From the NCBI GenBank assembly GCA_020639255.1, contig JACKGZ010000003.1, positions 62,001 through 126,000 of the forward strand: DNA of 64,000 bases. Direction: 5' to 3'. Of the stretch, positions 45,340-54,299 are shown piece after piece. The notes beneath the pieces were generated by a model. That model saw nothing but the letters and a program-made list of their open reading frames with translations. It was not told where the DNA came from and did no database searches. The stretch is from Phycisphaera sp. (GTDB taxonomy: Bacteria > Planctomycetota > Phycisphaerae > Phycisphaerales > UBA1924). The position numbers and the translations under genes were made by a program. How positions within the stretch are numbered: position 1 is the stretch's first letter; each line of letters begins with the position of its first letter.

Positions 45340-46236
45340 ATGAAATCAGTGTGCGCGCTGGCCCTCATCGGGCTTTCGGGCTCGGCGATGGGGCAAACCA
45401 TCGACGGCCAAATCATTGAATCGGAGTACCAGCTCATCTGGGCTAACTCCGAGGGCACGGGCTTCGGAAACAACCGGAGCGAAATCAACGGCATCTGGGC
45501 TTATTGCGACGCGACCACGCTCTACCTGGGCGTGACAGGCAATATGCAGGACTTCAATAAGCTGGAGCTCTTCTTTGACTCCGGCATCGGCGGCCAGAAC
45601 AGCCTCCGCAGCGACAATGCCGATGTGGACTTCAACCAGCTCAACGACAAGCTCGGCGGCCTGACCTTCGATTCGGGCTTCGAGGCCAACTACTACCTCA
45701 CCTACACCGTCAACGGCGACCGCAACGAGCACTACACCGGCGCGGCTCAGCTCGACGCAGCTGGTGGCGGCCCCGGCGGGTTCCAGGGCGGTGGCGCGTA
45801 CGTTGACGGCGATCAGATTGCCGCAGCGGGTGCCAACGGCTTCGGATATACCCTTGGCACCAACCAGTCGAACACCGGTGGCGTCGCCGACTTCGGCAAC
45901 CCGAACGACAGCGACCCCGCGCTCGTCTCGACGGGTCTTGAGATCGCCATCTCGCTCGACGAGATTGGCTATGACGGCAGCGGCATGCTCCGCCTCGCCG
46001 GCTTCATCAACGGTGGCTCGCACGACTACGTCTCGAACCAGATTATCGGCGGCGTTCCAGCCGGCACCGGCAACCTCGGCAATGACATGATGGGCAACTA
46101 CATCGACGGCAGCCTTGCCGGTATCGATTTCAACAACCTCGCCGGCGACCAGTGGGTTGTCCTGAAGGTTCCGGCTCCGAGTTCGCTCGCCCTCTTGGGG
46201 CTCGGCGGTCTCGCGGCTGTCCGCCGTCGCCGCTAA
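45340..46236 (+). CDS. PEP-CTERM-anchored secreted protein
   Basis: A 298-residue protein with a signal peptide (MKSVCALALIGLSGSAMGQ). The body is one copy of a domain also repeated in the 46399-48555 protein: FNKLELFFDSGIGGQNSLRS, DNADVDFNQLN, STGLEIAISLDEIGYDGSG and DYVSNQIIGGVP. The end, VPAPSSLALLGLGGLAAVRRRR, is a PEP-CTERM signal: VPxP, hydrophobic helix, Arg cluster. The family is processed by exosortase and found in biofilm or extracellular-matrix proteins. No exosortase gene lies in the window. Function of the body unknown. Confidence 0.85.
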   Translation: MKSVCALALIGLSGSAMGQTIDGQIIESEYQLIWANSEGTGFGNNRSEINGIWAYCDATTLYLGVTGNMQDFNKLELFFDSGIGGQNSLRSDNADVDFNQLNDKLGGLTFDSGFEANYYLTYTVNGDRNEHYTGAAQLDAAGGGPGGFQGGGAYVDGDQIAAAGANGFGYTLGTNQSNTGGVADFGNPNDSDPALVSTGLEIAISLDEIGYDGSGMLRLAGFINGGSHDYVSNQIIGGVPAGTGNLGNDMMGNYIDGSLAGIDFNNLAGDQWVVLKVPAPSSLALLGLGGLAAVRRRR

Positions 46237-46268
46237 TTCGGACGACGCAAAATCTTGTATTGACTTAA

Positions 46269-46305
46269 CCGGAGCAGCGCGACAGCGCTGCTCCGGTACT
46301 TTTTG
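46269..46305 (+). terminator. Intrinsic terminator after the PEP-CTERM gene
   Basis: Perfect 12-bp GC-rich stem (46269-46280 with 46285-46296), GACA loop, followed by TACTTTTTG. Confidence 0.9.
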
Positions 46306-46320
46306 ATCTGCATCAAGACA

Positions 46321-46347
46321 AAGAAACAGCCCCGCCGAAGCGGGGCT
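46321..46347 (-). terminator. Intrinsic terminator for the minus-strand dockerin gene
   Basis: Eight-bp stem (46328-46335 with 46340-46347) with a CGAA loop; on the minus strand it is followed by GTTTCTTT. It lies 52 bp beyond the gene's stop codon. Confidence 0.75.
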
Positions 46348-46398
46348 GGATGGAGTGCGGATGTCAGCTGAACCCGCTCGTGGGTTCAACTCACTCGA

Positions 46399-48555
46399 TT
46401 ACGGGTTGCAGGTCGGTCCGTTGGCGCCCTGGTTGAACGCGGCGACCCATGCCGAGAAGTCGGCGGGGGTCACCATGCCGTCCATGTTGACGTCGGCCAC
46501 GAGGCTCTGCTGGTTGAAGTTGCTTACCCAAGCCGAGAAGTCGGCGGGCGAGACCATGCCGTCCATGTTCTGGTCGGCGCAGAGGCGCGAAGCGGGGCAG
46601 TCGGCGCTGTCGCCGACGGTGACGAACTGGTTCCCGGCGAGCATCGAGAAATCGATGTTGCGGGGTTCCCCGAGTTCGTCAGCGGTGGGCAGACCACCGG
46701 CGACCTGGTTGGAAACGTAGTCGCTGCCACCGTTGGTGATCATCGCGGCGATCTTGATCGCCGAGGAGCCGTCCCAGCCGAGCTCGTCGAGATCGATGCT
46801 GATCTCGACGCCGGTGGTGACGTTGCAGGCGTCCGAGACGTCATTGCCCGCGACGTCGCTGACGCCGCCGGTGTTGCTGTTGTCGAGCCCGACGATCAGG
46901 AGGCCCGGGGTCTCGAAGCCGAGCACGCCGTTGGCGAGGAACGCAGCCGCGGCGTCGCGCGGAGCGAAGTTGGTGAAGATGTCGTCACCGGTGCCCGGCT
47001 CGACGTTGACACCGGTCGGGGGGTTGTCGCCGTCGAAGAGGATCGGGTCGTTGCCCGGGGCGGATTTCTGGCCGCCGTCGTAGGCGCCGAAGTCTGTGTT
47101 GAAGCCCTGTACGATGTTCGGGCCATTGAGGCGGAGCACCGCGGCGTTGGTGAAGATGGTGTTGGTCGAGGCGGTCGAGCCGTTGTTGTTGACGAGGATC
47201 GCGTAATCGGCGTTGAAGCCGGCGTCGAAGGTCATGCCCGGGCCCATCGGGTCGACGTCGTCGGGATCGGTGCCGTCGTGCAGGCCGAGACGATCGAGCG
47301 CGTGGAAGGCGATGTCGACGTTGTCGTTGCGGAGCGTGTTCTGACCATCGGTCGGATCGCCGTCGAGGAAGACGAGCAGGCGGTTGTCATTGGACTGGAG
47401 ATTGCCGGCAAGCAGGATGTTGAGCCTGTTGTTGGGCACGTCGAGATACGTCCAGATCGAGTCAAGTTCCGAGCCGATTGCGACGTCTGGGTCGGGGATG
47501 GTCGGAGTAAAGCCCGATGGGCCCACGCCGCCGGTATTGGAATTGTTGACCGAAACCTGGACACCCTCACCCAGCCCGGTCGTTCCCGAGGTCAGCAGCC
47601 CCGGTGTGCCCGCGCCGAGGAAGGCGCCCATGCCTGCGCCGCCGGTGGGGGTGGTGGCCATGTCGGCGAACGACTCGAACATCGAGCCGGTGTTGCCGAA
47701 GCCATAGATAAACATGATGTCGCCGGTGAAACCGTCATCAAACTCGAGGCCGGCCTGCCGGTTGATGGCATTGAAGTTGATGTCGACGTTGTCATTGCGG
47801 ACCACATTCTGGCCAGCGGGGACGCCGGCTGAGGCGTCGACGTCGAACCAGAGGTGCAGCTTGTTGAAGTTCTCTTCGAGGTTGCCGCCGACGAGCACGT
47901 AAAGGGTGTCAGCCGAACCGTTCATATCCTCGTCAACGAGCGTGGCGTAGAGGTTCGAGATCTCGGAGCCGCCGCCCATGCCGCCGTTGGTTTGGACCGG
48001 GTCACCGTTGGTGGCATTGCCAAAGCCGGTGCCGGTGTTGCTGACGAAGATGGGGGGGCCGTACGCCGAATCAGCGGTGCCGTCGACCGTGAGCGGTCCG
48101 GACACCACGCTCGCCGGAACGATGGCGAACTGGTTGCCGGGCACGCCGTCGGGGTTGGAGCCGCTGGGTTCCTTGAAGTTCACGTTGGCCGGATCGCCGA
48201 GGTTCGCACCCGGGCCGCCGAGGCCACCGATGACCTGGTTGGACATGAAGTCGTTGCCCGAGCTGATGACCCAGCCCGCGATGCGGATCTGGCCGGTCGG
48301 GATCGCGTCGCTCAGAGCGAGGTTCGCAAGCGGGATACGGACTTCGATGCCGGTCGTGACATTGATTGCGTCCGAGTTGTCCTCAGGTTGGCCCATTTGC
48401 GGCAGGTTGTCGCCGAAGCTCGTGGGCTGGTTCTGAATCCATGCACGCGTGTACAGGCCCGTCTCGGAAGCGCCGATTTTGCCGTCCACGGTCACCTGTC
48501 CAAGAGCTTGCCCGCACACCGTGGCGAGCAGAGCCGCTGTCAATGAGGTCTTCAT
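46399..48555 (-). CDS. Large secreted repeat-domain protein with C-terminal GC-type dockerin-like pair
   Basis: A 718-residue protein. ATG 48555 is chosen over 48642 because it starts a signal peptide (MKTSLTAALLATVCGQALGQ) and has GGGAGAA eight bases before it. The body holds repeated domains related to the convergent PEP-CTERM protein, for example FNKLHLWFDVDASAG, NRLLVFLDGDPTDGQNTLRN, TTGVEISIDLDELGWDGSS and DYVSNQVAGGLP. The end has CADQNMDGMVSPADFSAWV and DVNMDGMVTPADFSAWV, then GPTCNP. The same domain is thus paired with two different C-terminal modules in neighbouring genes. Function of the body unknown. Confidence 0.85.
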   Translation of the reverse strand: MKTSLTAALLATVCGQALGQVTVDGKIGASETGLYTRAWIQNQPTSFGDNLPQMGQPEDNSDAINVTTGIEVRIPLANLALSDAIPTGQIRIAGWVISSGNDFMSNQVIGGLGGPGANLGDPANVNFKEPSGSNPDGVPGNQFAIVPASVVSGPLTVDGTADSAYGPPIFVSNTGTGFGNATNGDPVQTNGGMGGGSEISNLYATLVDEDMNGSADTLYVLVGGNLEENFNKLHLWFDVDASAGVPAGQNVVRNDNVDINFNAINRQAGLEFDDGFTGDIMFIYGFGNTGSMFESFADMATTPTGGAGMGAFLGAGTPGLLTSGTTGLGEGVQVSVNNSNTGGVGPSGFTPTIPDPDVAIGSELDSIWTYLDVPNNRLNILLAGNLQSNDNRLLVFLDGDPTDGQNTLRNDNVDIAFHALDRLGLHDGTDPDDVDPMGPGMTFDAGFNADYAILVNNNGSTASTNTIFTNAAVLRLNGPNIVQGFNTDFGAYDGGQKSAPGNDPILFDGDNPPTGVNVEPGTGDDIFTNFAPRDAAAAFLANGVLGFETPGLLIVGLDNSNTGGVSDVAGNDVSDACNVTTGVEISIDLDELGWDGSSAIKIAAMITNGGSDYVSNQVAGGLPTADELGEPRNIDFSMLAGNQFVTVGDSADCPASRLCADQNMDGMVSPADFSAWVSNFNQQSLVADVNMDGMVTPADFSAWVAAFNQGANGPTCNP

Positions 48556-48708
48556 GTGAAAGTTCTCCCGTGCTCGCGATCGCGAGCCCTCCTGATTCGG
48601 AACCACAACTTCCCCGCGAATGCGCGGAGTCGACTCACACATCGTAGCCGATCGGATGTAAGCGTTGTCTATGAAAATACAGCTGTATACAAGGCTTGCG
48701 CGAAATGA

Positions 48709-50685
48709 TCAGGGCGAGATCGGCTTCTCGGACGACTGATGCAAACAGGCCCACTCTCCTGGCGTCTCAAGTTTCACCATCTTCGCACTTCGCGCCGGTA
48801 TCTCGCCGATCTCACTCGGCACCGGCTGATTCGTCGCGTTCGCGAAGAGTCGAATCACATTCCCATTCAGGTCGCGGTCGATAATTAGGAGTATATTATC
48901 CGAATAAAGCTCCCATCCGCCGTGTCGAAGGATCTCGCCGGCCCGCTCATCATGCCTCAAACGAAGCCAGCTTCCGATGCTTGAGGTCGAATCGCGGGCC
49001 AGTTGTCGGATGGAATCATTTCGAACTTTGTCAGGCCAGGGGAGCGGCTTGCGATTGTCCGGGTCATCGCCGCCCCAAAGCCCAAGCTCATCGCCTGCAA
49101 AGACCATCGGCGAACCGGGGAGTGCGGTCAGGACCGCGTGCGCCAGTTCGAGCCTCTCGTAGGCCTCCTGACTCGGCCGAGTGCGATCAAAGTGAGCAGC
49201 ACCCAACCCAGCACCTTGGTCATACCCGAGCCCTGGATTGGCGAGTACGGAAACCAGCCTTGCGGTGTCGTGCGATGCGAGCACATTCATTTGCGCGAGC
49301 ACAGTGGCGGGGTGATGAGCGAATACTGCCGCAATTTCGTCGGCGATATCGGGGTTGGGTTCACCCGCGAGCCATGGCACAAGCACGAAGGCGAGCGGGT
49401 AGTTCATCTGGGCGTCGAACGCCTTGCCCCCGAAATAGTCGCTCCCATCAAACCAGAGTTCGCCGACCAAGGGTGCCTCGGGGTTGATGTCTCGTACTAG
49501 GTTCCGCCAATGCCTCCAGAATGGCATCCCGATTTCGTTGGCGACATCGAGCCGCCAGCCGTCGATCCCGTCTGACGGATCCCCATCTCCGTTTGGGTCC
49601 ATCCATCGCCGCGTCACGTTTTCGACATACATCTTCGGTCCCGGCGCAAGATCCCCGTCGAACTGTCGAAATGCCGGTAGGTTGCCATTCGGACGATCCC
49701 AAGCCCGCCAGCCAGTGACATGACCGAATGAGTCTGTACGGAGATCGAACCAATCGAAATACGGGCTCGCGTTTGATCGCTCCACCGCGTCACGAAATGC
49801 TGGATGGCCGACGCCTACGTGGTTCCACACGCCGTCGAGGATGACCTTGAGCCCAAGCCGCTTGGCTTCCGGTAGCAGTTGATCAATGAAATAGCGATCG
49901 GCTGGCGTCCACTCCCAGCTCTTCGGATCCGGCGTGAAGCTGGGTTTGTCGCCGATCGGCGTTCCCGGATACGCGAGGTTCGGATCAATGTGCCTGTGAT
50001 CTGACGCGTCGTATTTGTGCAGACTGTCGGCGTCGAAGATTGGGCAGAGCCAGATCGCCGTCGCACCCAAACCCTTGATGTGGTTCAGACGCCGCTGAAC
50101 ACCCTGCAAATCGCCACCACACCGTCGCTCGAAGATCGTCTCGAAGAGCAGCGGCCTCGTTCGTGTCGTGCTATCCCGGTATCGCCTGGGCGCGGCGATC
50201 GATCTGTTCGCCGATGCCTCGAATTCGTCGGCTGAGACTGCATCCCATGGCGCATCCCAGGGCACTTTCGTGCCATGGGGCCAGCCCTGGTCGTTGAACG
50301 GCTCTGCGTTGTCAAACCGTTCCGGGAAGACGTTGTACCAGACCGCTCCGAGTGCCCAGCCGGGTGTCTGGACAGCCTCCGGTGCGGCGTCGATTTCCAA
50401 GGGGTCGAACCATTTCGAGAAGGAACCGCCCGGTGTACGGATACGGAACTGTTCTTCGGGCGAGAGCGCGAGGCGGACTCTGCCTTGTCCCTCCCAGAGT
50501 TTGATCGGATCGGGATGGTTGGAGAGTTCGACCACGGACCCAGTCCCCAGCCCGGAGACGTCAACAAGCCGCTCGGCTTGATGAACAAGCGTGACATCGG
50601 GCTGTATACAGCGAGATGCGTGGGCAAGTTGGGCCGCCAGGAGCATGATGGCCGAGGAAAAGGCTTGGAAGCGGTAAGAAAGCAT
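48709..50685 (-). CDS. Exported GH13-family alpha-amylase-like enzyme
   Basis: A 658-residue glycoside hydrolase. ATG 50685 begins a signal peptide (MLSYRFQAFSSAIMLLAAQLAHAS); the open frame to 50838 is upstream of it. A beta-sandwich N-terminal domain comes first, then the (beta/alpha)8 barrel: IWLCPIFDADSLHKYDASDH, ILDGVWNHVG (about 281-290), nucleophile Asp in GWRLDVANEIG (about 379), acid/base Glu in LVGELWFDGSDYF (about 406) and the third Asp in LASHDTARL (about 471). A short C-terminal beta domain ends the chain. It acts on alpha-1,4-glucans such as starch or maltodextrin outside the cytoplasm. Divergent from the pilin-like gene, 138 bp away. Confidence 0.92.
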   Translation of the reverse strand: MLSYRFQAFSSAIMLLAAQLAHASRCIQPDVTLVHQAERLVDVSGLGTGSVVELSNHPDPIKLWEGQGRVRLALSPEEQFRIRTPGGSFSKWFDPLEIDAAPEAVQTPGWALGAVWYNVFPERFDNAEPFNDQGWPHGTKVPWDAPWDAVSADEFEASANRSIAAPRRYRDSTTRTRPLLFETIFERRCGGDLQGVQRRLNHIKGLGATAIWLCPIFDADSLHKYDASDHRHIDPNLAYPGTPIGDKPSFTPDPKSWEWTPADRYFIDQLLPEAKRLGLKVILDGVWNHVGVGHPAFRDAVERSNASPYFDWFDLRTDSFGHVTGWRAWDRPNGNLPAFRQFDGDLAPGPKMYVENVTRRWMDPNGDGDPSDGIDGWRLDVANEIGMPFWRHWRNLVRDINPEAPLVGELWFDGSDYFGGKAFDAQMNYPLAFVLVPWLAGEPNPDIADEIAAVFAHHPATVLAQMNVLASHDTARLVSVLANPGLGYDQGAGLGAAHFDRTRPSQEAYERLELAHAVLTALPGSPMVFAGDELGLWGGDDPDNRKPLPWPDKVRNDSIRQLARDSTSSIGSWLRLRHDERAGEILRHGGWELYSDNILLIIDRDLNGNVIRLFANATNQPVPSEIGEIPARSAKMVKLETPGEWACLHQSSEKPISP

Positions 50686-50743
50686 GGTCTCGCCCCGTGG
50701 GCATCGGATAGCATTGTATTGTGTCAAGAACCGCAGCCTGCAA

Positions 50744-50772
50744 TGTATACGGGCGTACGCGATCCACGACAA
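50744..50772 (-). promoter_or_regulatory. Possible promoter of the GH13 gene
   Basis: On the minus strand TTGTCG (50772-50767), a 17-bp spacer and TATACA (50749-50744), four of six -35 bases and five of six -10 bases matching consensus. The start codon lies about 60 bp downstream. Confidence 0.45.
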
Positions 50773-50823
50773 ACCAAATACGAATCGGCCGGCCGCTACG
50801 GTCGGTGTAAAGGGGACTGAAAC

Positions 50824-51786
50824 GTGAACAGAAAGCATCGCACTCGCGGCTTCACGTTGATTGAGTTGCTCGTGGTTATCGCGATCATCGCCCTGTTGAT
50901 CGGTATTCTGCTCCCGGCTCTAGGGAAAGCGAGGGAGGCTGCCCGCAAAGCGGCAGATCTCTCGAATATCCGTCAGATGGGCCTGGCGATGTCGACATAC
51001 TCGACGGACTTCAAAGAGTGGTTCCCGGCGTTGCCGACACCAGGCAACAACACCAACATCTGGGGCACCCAGCATAAGACCGGCGGCATTGCGGGCATGT
51101 TCAGCCATTGGCAGGTTGGCACTCAGGGCGGCACGGTGCAGTCGCCTGAGGGCTGGTCACGATTGGGCGGCAATCCTGCCGACTCGCGGAACTGGGGCGG
51201 CGATCCCACGCCGATTATGCAGAACTACGTCGACACGCTCGAGATCCTGACCTCACCTGCTCAGAAGGAAGACTGGAATTACCACCCGCCGGTGATCCGT
51301 GAACCCACGATCAACTCAATCGATCGGGGTCGACCGGTCAAGCCGCAGCCCCCGGGCAATCCACTCGATGTGATTTCGTACAACATCAGCTACCTGTACA
51401 TTGCGGGGCTCAAGGCTATCGAGCCGGCTGTCGTCAAGCCTGTGCCACTTTGGGGCACCGAGACGATCGGTCCTGATCTCGGTCTCGCGGCCTGGTACGG
51501 TGCGGGTGGATCGGGCGGCAGCGGGTCATCCCCGCTCGCTGATTCGGCTGACACACGCCCGGGCTATTACTCGAAGCATGACACCTATGGCGAAGACGGG
51601 GCGATGTTCGTCTTCAGCGACGGGCACGGCGAGTTCCTGAAGAATGAGCAGGAATTCAAGGGTGAAACATATTCGATCCACGAGTTCTTCTTTGGTGCCG
51701 CGGCAAACGCGGAAGTCAATAAGAACGCCCAGAACATCAACGCGGTGAAGAAGAACCGCTCGACGATGGTGATGACGATCGATTGA
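50824..51786 (+). CDS. Pilin-like protein with prepilin cleavage/methylation motif
   Basis: A 320-residue protein starting at GTG 50824, with AAGGGGA about eight bases upstream. After MNRKHRTR comes GFTLIELLVVIAIIALLIG, a prepilin peptidase site and assembly helix, then ALGKAREAARKAADLSNIRQ. The globular part differs from the 6214 and 8674 proteins apart from a late FSDGHGEFL, which takes the place of their FYDGHADN. It lies between a GH13 enzyme and the sugar ABC transporter genes, so its surface structure may belong to the glucan system. That is inference. Confidence 0.85.
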   Translation: MNRKHRTRGFTLIELLVVIAIIALLIGILLPALGKAREAARKAADLSNIRQMGLAMSTYSTDFKEWFPALPTPGNNTNIWGTQHKTGGIAGMFSHWQVGTQGGTVQSPEGWSRLGGNPADSRNWGGDPTPIMQNYVDTLEILTSPAQKEDWNYHPPVIREPTINSIDRGRPVKPQPPGNPLDVISYNISYLYIAGLKAIEPAVVKPVPLWGTETIGPDLGLAAWYGAGGSGGSGSSPLADSADTRPGYYSKHDTYGEDGAMFVFSDGHGEFLKNEQEFKGETYSIHEFFFGAAANAEVNKNAQNINAVKKNRSTMVMTID

Positions 51787-51903
51787 TCCGATCCGCGGGC
51801 TGATGGTGGTCGATCAACGGAGCGATCGGCTGGGTTGGAGTCATGGAAGGTTGAGCCCGGGCAACGCTGCACAGCGTGATGCTCAGCCGCTACAGTTCGC
51901 CCC

Positions 51904-53142
51904 GTGACCAAGAACGCCGATCCACAACCCGCCGCACCCGCTCGCCCTTCGCTTGTTCGCCGGCTCGCCGGTGCTCAGGAGGCGGGACTCGTGCTTGTCA
52001 TCCTCCTGATGGGCGCTTTGCTCGTTGTCAAGGGGGGGACGAAGCAGAAGCAATTCCGGATCAGCGTCCCCGAGGGGGCGAGCGTCGTCGAGTACGACGC
52101 CGCCGGCGCCGAGACCACGCCCGGCACGATCTCACTTCAGCAGATCGTCGGCTGGCGCGTGACTAGTTCCGAGGGTGAACAGGCCTACGTACGCGGGGCG
52201 GGCTACTCGTACAACGCCAACCAGCAGGCCTTCTTCGGTCGCAGAACCGTCAACAAGTTCCTCGACAGCGAGAATCTTGTGCTTGTCGCCAAGGACGCGA
52301 GCTTCATCGCGATCATGGCCGTCGGCATGACCGGGGTCATCATCCTGGCGGGGATCGATCTCTCCGTGGGCTCGATCTACGGGCTCGCCGCCCTGCTGGG
52401 CGCGATGGCGCTCCGCAAGTTCACGGGCGATGACACGAGCCTGTTCCTCTCGGTCCCGGTGGGCGTGGGCATCTGCTGCCTTGTCGGGCTCGCGTGCGGG
52501 GCGGTCAACGGCATTATGATCGTTGGCCTCCGCGTCCACCCCTTCGTCATCACGCTCGGAACCATGGCCGCCTACCGCGGCCTGATTTTCGTCATCAGCA
52601 AGGGCCAGTCAGTGGGCGGCTTCCCCGACAGCTTCACGAGCGGCTTCTTCAAGGCCGAGGTCGCGGGCACGTACCCCGTCCCCGTTGTCGTCATGCTGCT
52701 CGTCGGCGCGGTCGGGATGTTCCTGCTCGCCAAGACGGTGGTCGGGCGTCAGGTCTACGCGATCGGCGGCAACGAAACGGCTGCCAAGTACGCGGGCATT
52801 CCCGTGGGACGCGTCAAGATCATCGTTTATACATTGCTTGGCCTGCTCGCGGGCCTGAGCGCCGCGGTGTACCTGGGCTATCTCGGGGCCGCAGAGCCCA
52901 ACGCGGGCATGGCGTACGAACTCAAGGTGATCGCCGCGACCGTCATCGGCGGGGCGTCGCTCATGGGTGGGCGGGGCTCGGCCATCGGCGCGGTGCTCGG
53001 TGCGATCGTCATCCAGCTCATCGACAACGGGATGATCATCCTGGAGATCGACCAGTCGTACAACCAGATCGTCATGGGCGTGGCCATTATCATCGCGGTC
53101 GTGATCGACCAGGCGAAGGCCCGCCTCGCACCAAAGGGATAA
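51904..53142 (+). CDS. Ribose-type sugar ABC transporter permease
   Basis: A 412-residue inner-membrane permease of the RbsC family, starting at GTG 51904. After a first hydrophobic segment (LVLVILLMGALLVV) there is an unusual hydrophilic stretch of about 75 residues (44-120) before the normal core. The core has VGMTGVIILAGIDLSVGSI, GLRVHPFVITLGTMAAYRGL, AIGGNETAAKYAGIPV and the C-terminal GGASLMGGRGSAIGAVLGA, all typical of this family. It works with the binding lipoprotein and the double ATPase that follow. The exact sugar is unknown; nearby enzymes suggest products of alpha-glucan breakdown. Confidence 0.93.
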   Translation: MTKNADPQPAAPARPSLVRRLAGAQEAGLVLVILLMGALLVVKGGTKQKQFRISVPEGASVVEYDAAGAETTPGTISLQQIVGWRVTSSEGEQAYVRGAGYSYNANQQAFFGRRTVNKFLDSENLVLVAKDASFIAIMAVGMTGVIILAGIDLSVGSIYGLAALLGAMALRKFTGDDTSLFLSVPVGVGICCLVGLACGAVNGIMIVGLRVHPFVITLGTMAAYRGLIFVISKGQSVGGFPDSFTSGFFKAEVAGTYPVPVVVMLLVGAVGMFLLAKTVVGRQVYAIGGNETAAKYAGIPVGRVKIIVYTLLGLLAGLSAAVYLGYLGAAEPNAGMAYELKVIAATVIGGASLMGGRGSAIGAVLGAIVIQLIDNGMIILEIDQSYNQIVMGVAIIIAVVIDQAKARLAPKG

Positions 53143-53182
53143 ACAAAGGCTCAGAGCACTCGATACCAGAGGGGAAAAAGCC

Positions 53183-54232
53183 ATGAACACACGGGCATTC
53201 TCAACCATTCTCGGCCTCAGCGCAATGACGCTGCTGGCCGCCTGCGGCAACCAAGGTGGGAATTCGTCGAACACAGGAGGTTCGTCTTCGGGCTCGGCCG
53301 ACACCGGTACGACCGGCGGCAACGCTGCCGAAGTCACCTACACCTTCGGCGTGATCGCCAAGGCGGAGCAGAACCCGGTCTTCCAAGCCGCCCGCGTCGG
53401 CGCCGAAGCCGCGGCCAAGAAGCTCAGCGAAGAGAACGAAGGCGTCACCGTCACCATCAACTGGCGTACGCCCGCGACCGAGGACGCCCAGAAGCAGGCC
53501 GAGTTCGTCGAGCTTCTGACAAGCCAGGGCGTCGACGGCATCGCGATCAGCTGCACCGACGCGAACCTGCTTCAGAGCTCGATCAACGCCGCCGCCGCCG
53601 GCAACGTGCCCGTCGTCACGTTTGATTCGGACGCGCCCAACTCGGACCGCTTCGCCTACTACGGCGTCGACGACAAGGCCGCGGGCGCCAAGGTCATGCA
53701 AGAGCTCGCTGCGCAGCTCGGCGGCCCGGGCGTCGTCGCGGTGCTCAGCGGCAACCCGAACTCGGCCAACCTCTCGGCTCGTGTCGACGGCGTCCGCGAG
53801 GAAGCCGCCAAGCACGAGGGCATCGAGATCCGGGATGTCTTCTACGCCCCCGAAACCGCCGCGGATATGGCCGCCAAGATGCAGCAGGTCCAGACCAGCA
53901 ACCCCGACATCACCGGCTGGGCGCTCGTCGGCGGCTGGCCTCTCTACACCGACAACGCCCTCGACGGCATCTACGAGAACGCCAAGGTCGTCTCGATGGA
54001 TCCGCTCCCGCTCCCGCTCGACTACGTCAAGGCAGGGCAGGTGCAGGTCCTCGTCGGTCAGCCTTACTACGGCTGGGGCTACGAGTCGGTCATGCTGCTC
54101 TTCGACAAGGTCCACAACGGCAAGGACCCCGCCGACGTCATGAACTACGCCGAATTCGACATCGTCAACACCGACAACGTCGACGAGTACGCCGAGAACT
54201 GGAAGATCTGGGACCCGACCGGCGGTCACTGA
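53183..54232 (+). CDS. Sugar-binding lipoprotein of the ABC transporter
   Basis: A 349-residue periplasmic-binding protein of the RbsB type. The signal ends SAMTLLAAC with the lipobox Cys at about 21, followed by a Gly/Ser-rich linker. The two-lobed fold is recognisable from TFGVIAKAEQNPVFQAAR, GVDGIAISCTDANLLQ, NVPVVTFDSDAPNSDR and VVAVLSGNPNSANLSARVDG. AGGGGAAAAA precedes the ATG. A hairpin terminator lies after it and before the ATPase gene, which would give more of this protein than of the ATPase. Confidence 0.93.
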   Translation: MNTRAFSTILGLSAMTLLAACGNQGGNSSNTGGSSSGSADTGTTGGNAAEVTYTFGVIAKAEQNPVFQAARVGAEAAAKKLSEENEGVTVTINWRTPATEDAQKQAEFVELLTSQGVDGIAISCTDANLLQSSINAAAAGNVPVVTFDSDAPNSDRFAYYGVDDKAAGAKVMQELAAQLGGPGVVAVLSGNPNSANLSARVDGVREEAAKHEGIEIRDVFYAPETAADMAAKMQQVQTSNPDITGWALVGGWPLYTDNALDGIYENAKVVSMDPLPLPLDYVKAGQVQVLVGQPYYGWGYESVMLLFDKVHNGKDPADVMNYAEFDIVNTDNVDEYAENWKIWDPTGGH

Positions 54233-54250
54233 TTCCTGAAATGCTCAACG

Positions 54251-54287
54251 CGACCGGTCGGCGAAAGCCCGCCGGTCGTCTTTCTTG
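54251..54287 (+). terminator. Hairpin between binding-protein and ATPase genes (partial terminator)
   Basis: Outer 7-bp stem CGACCGG (54251-54257) with CCGGTCG (54272-54278), inner GGC/GCC pairs around a GAAA loop, then TCTTTCTT. It lies 19 bp after the binding-protein stop and about 13 bp before the ATPase start. Confidence 0.65.
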
Positions 54288-54299
54288 CTGAGAGATCCA

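Noticed and set aside
45346..46389. 347-codon minus-strand frame
   Set aside because: Antisense of the PEP-CTERM gene and its terminator.
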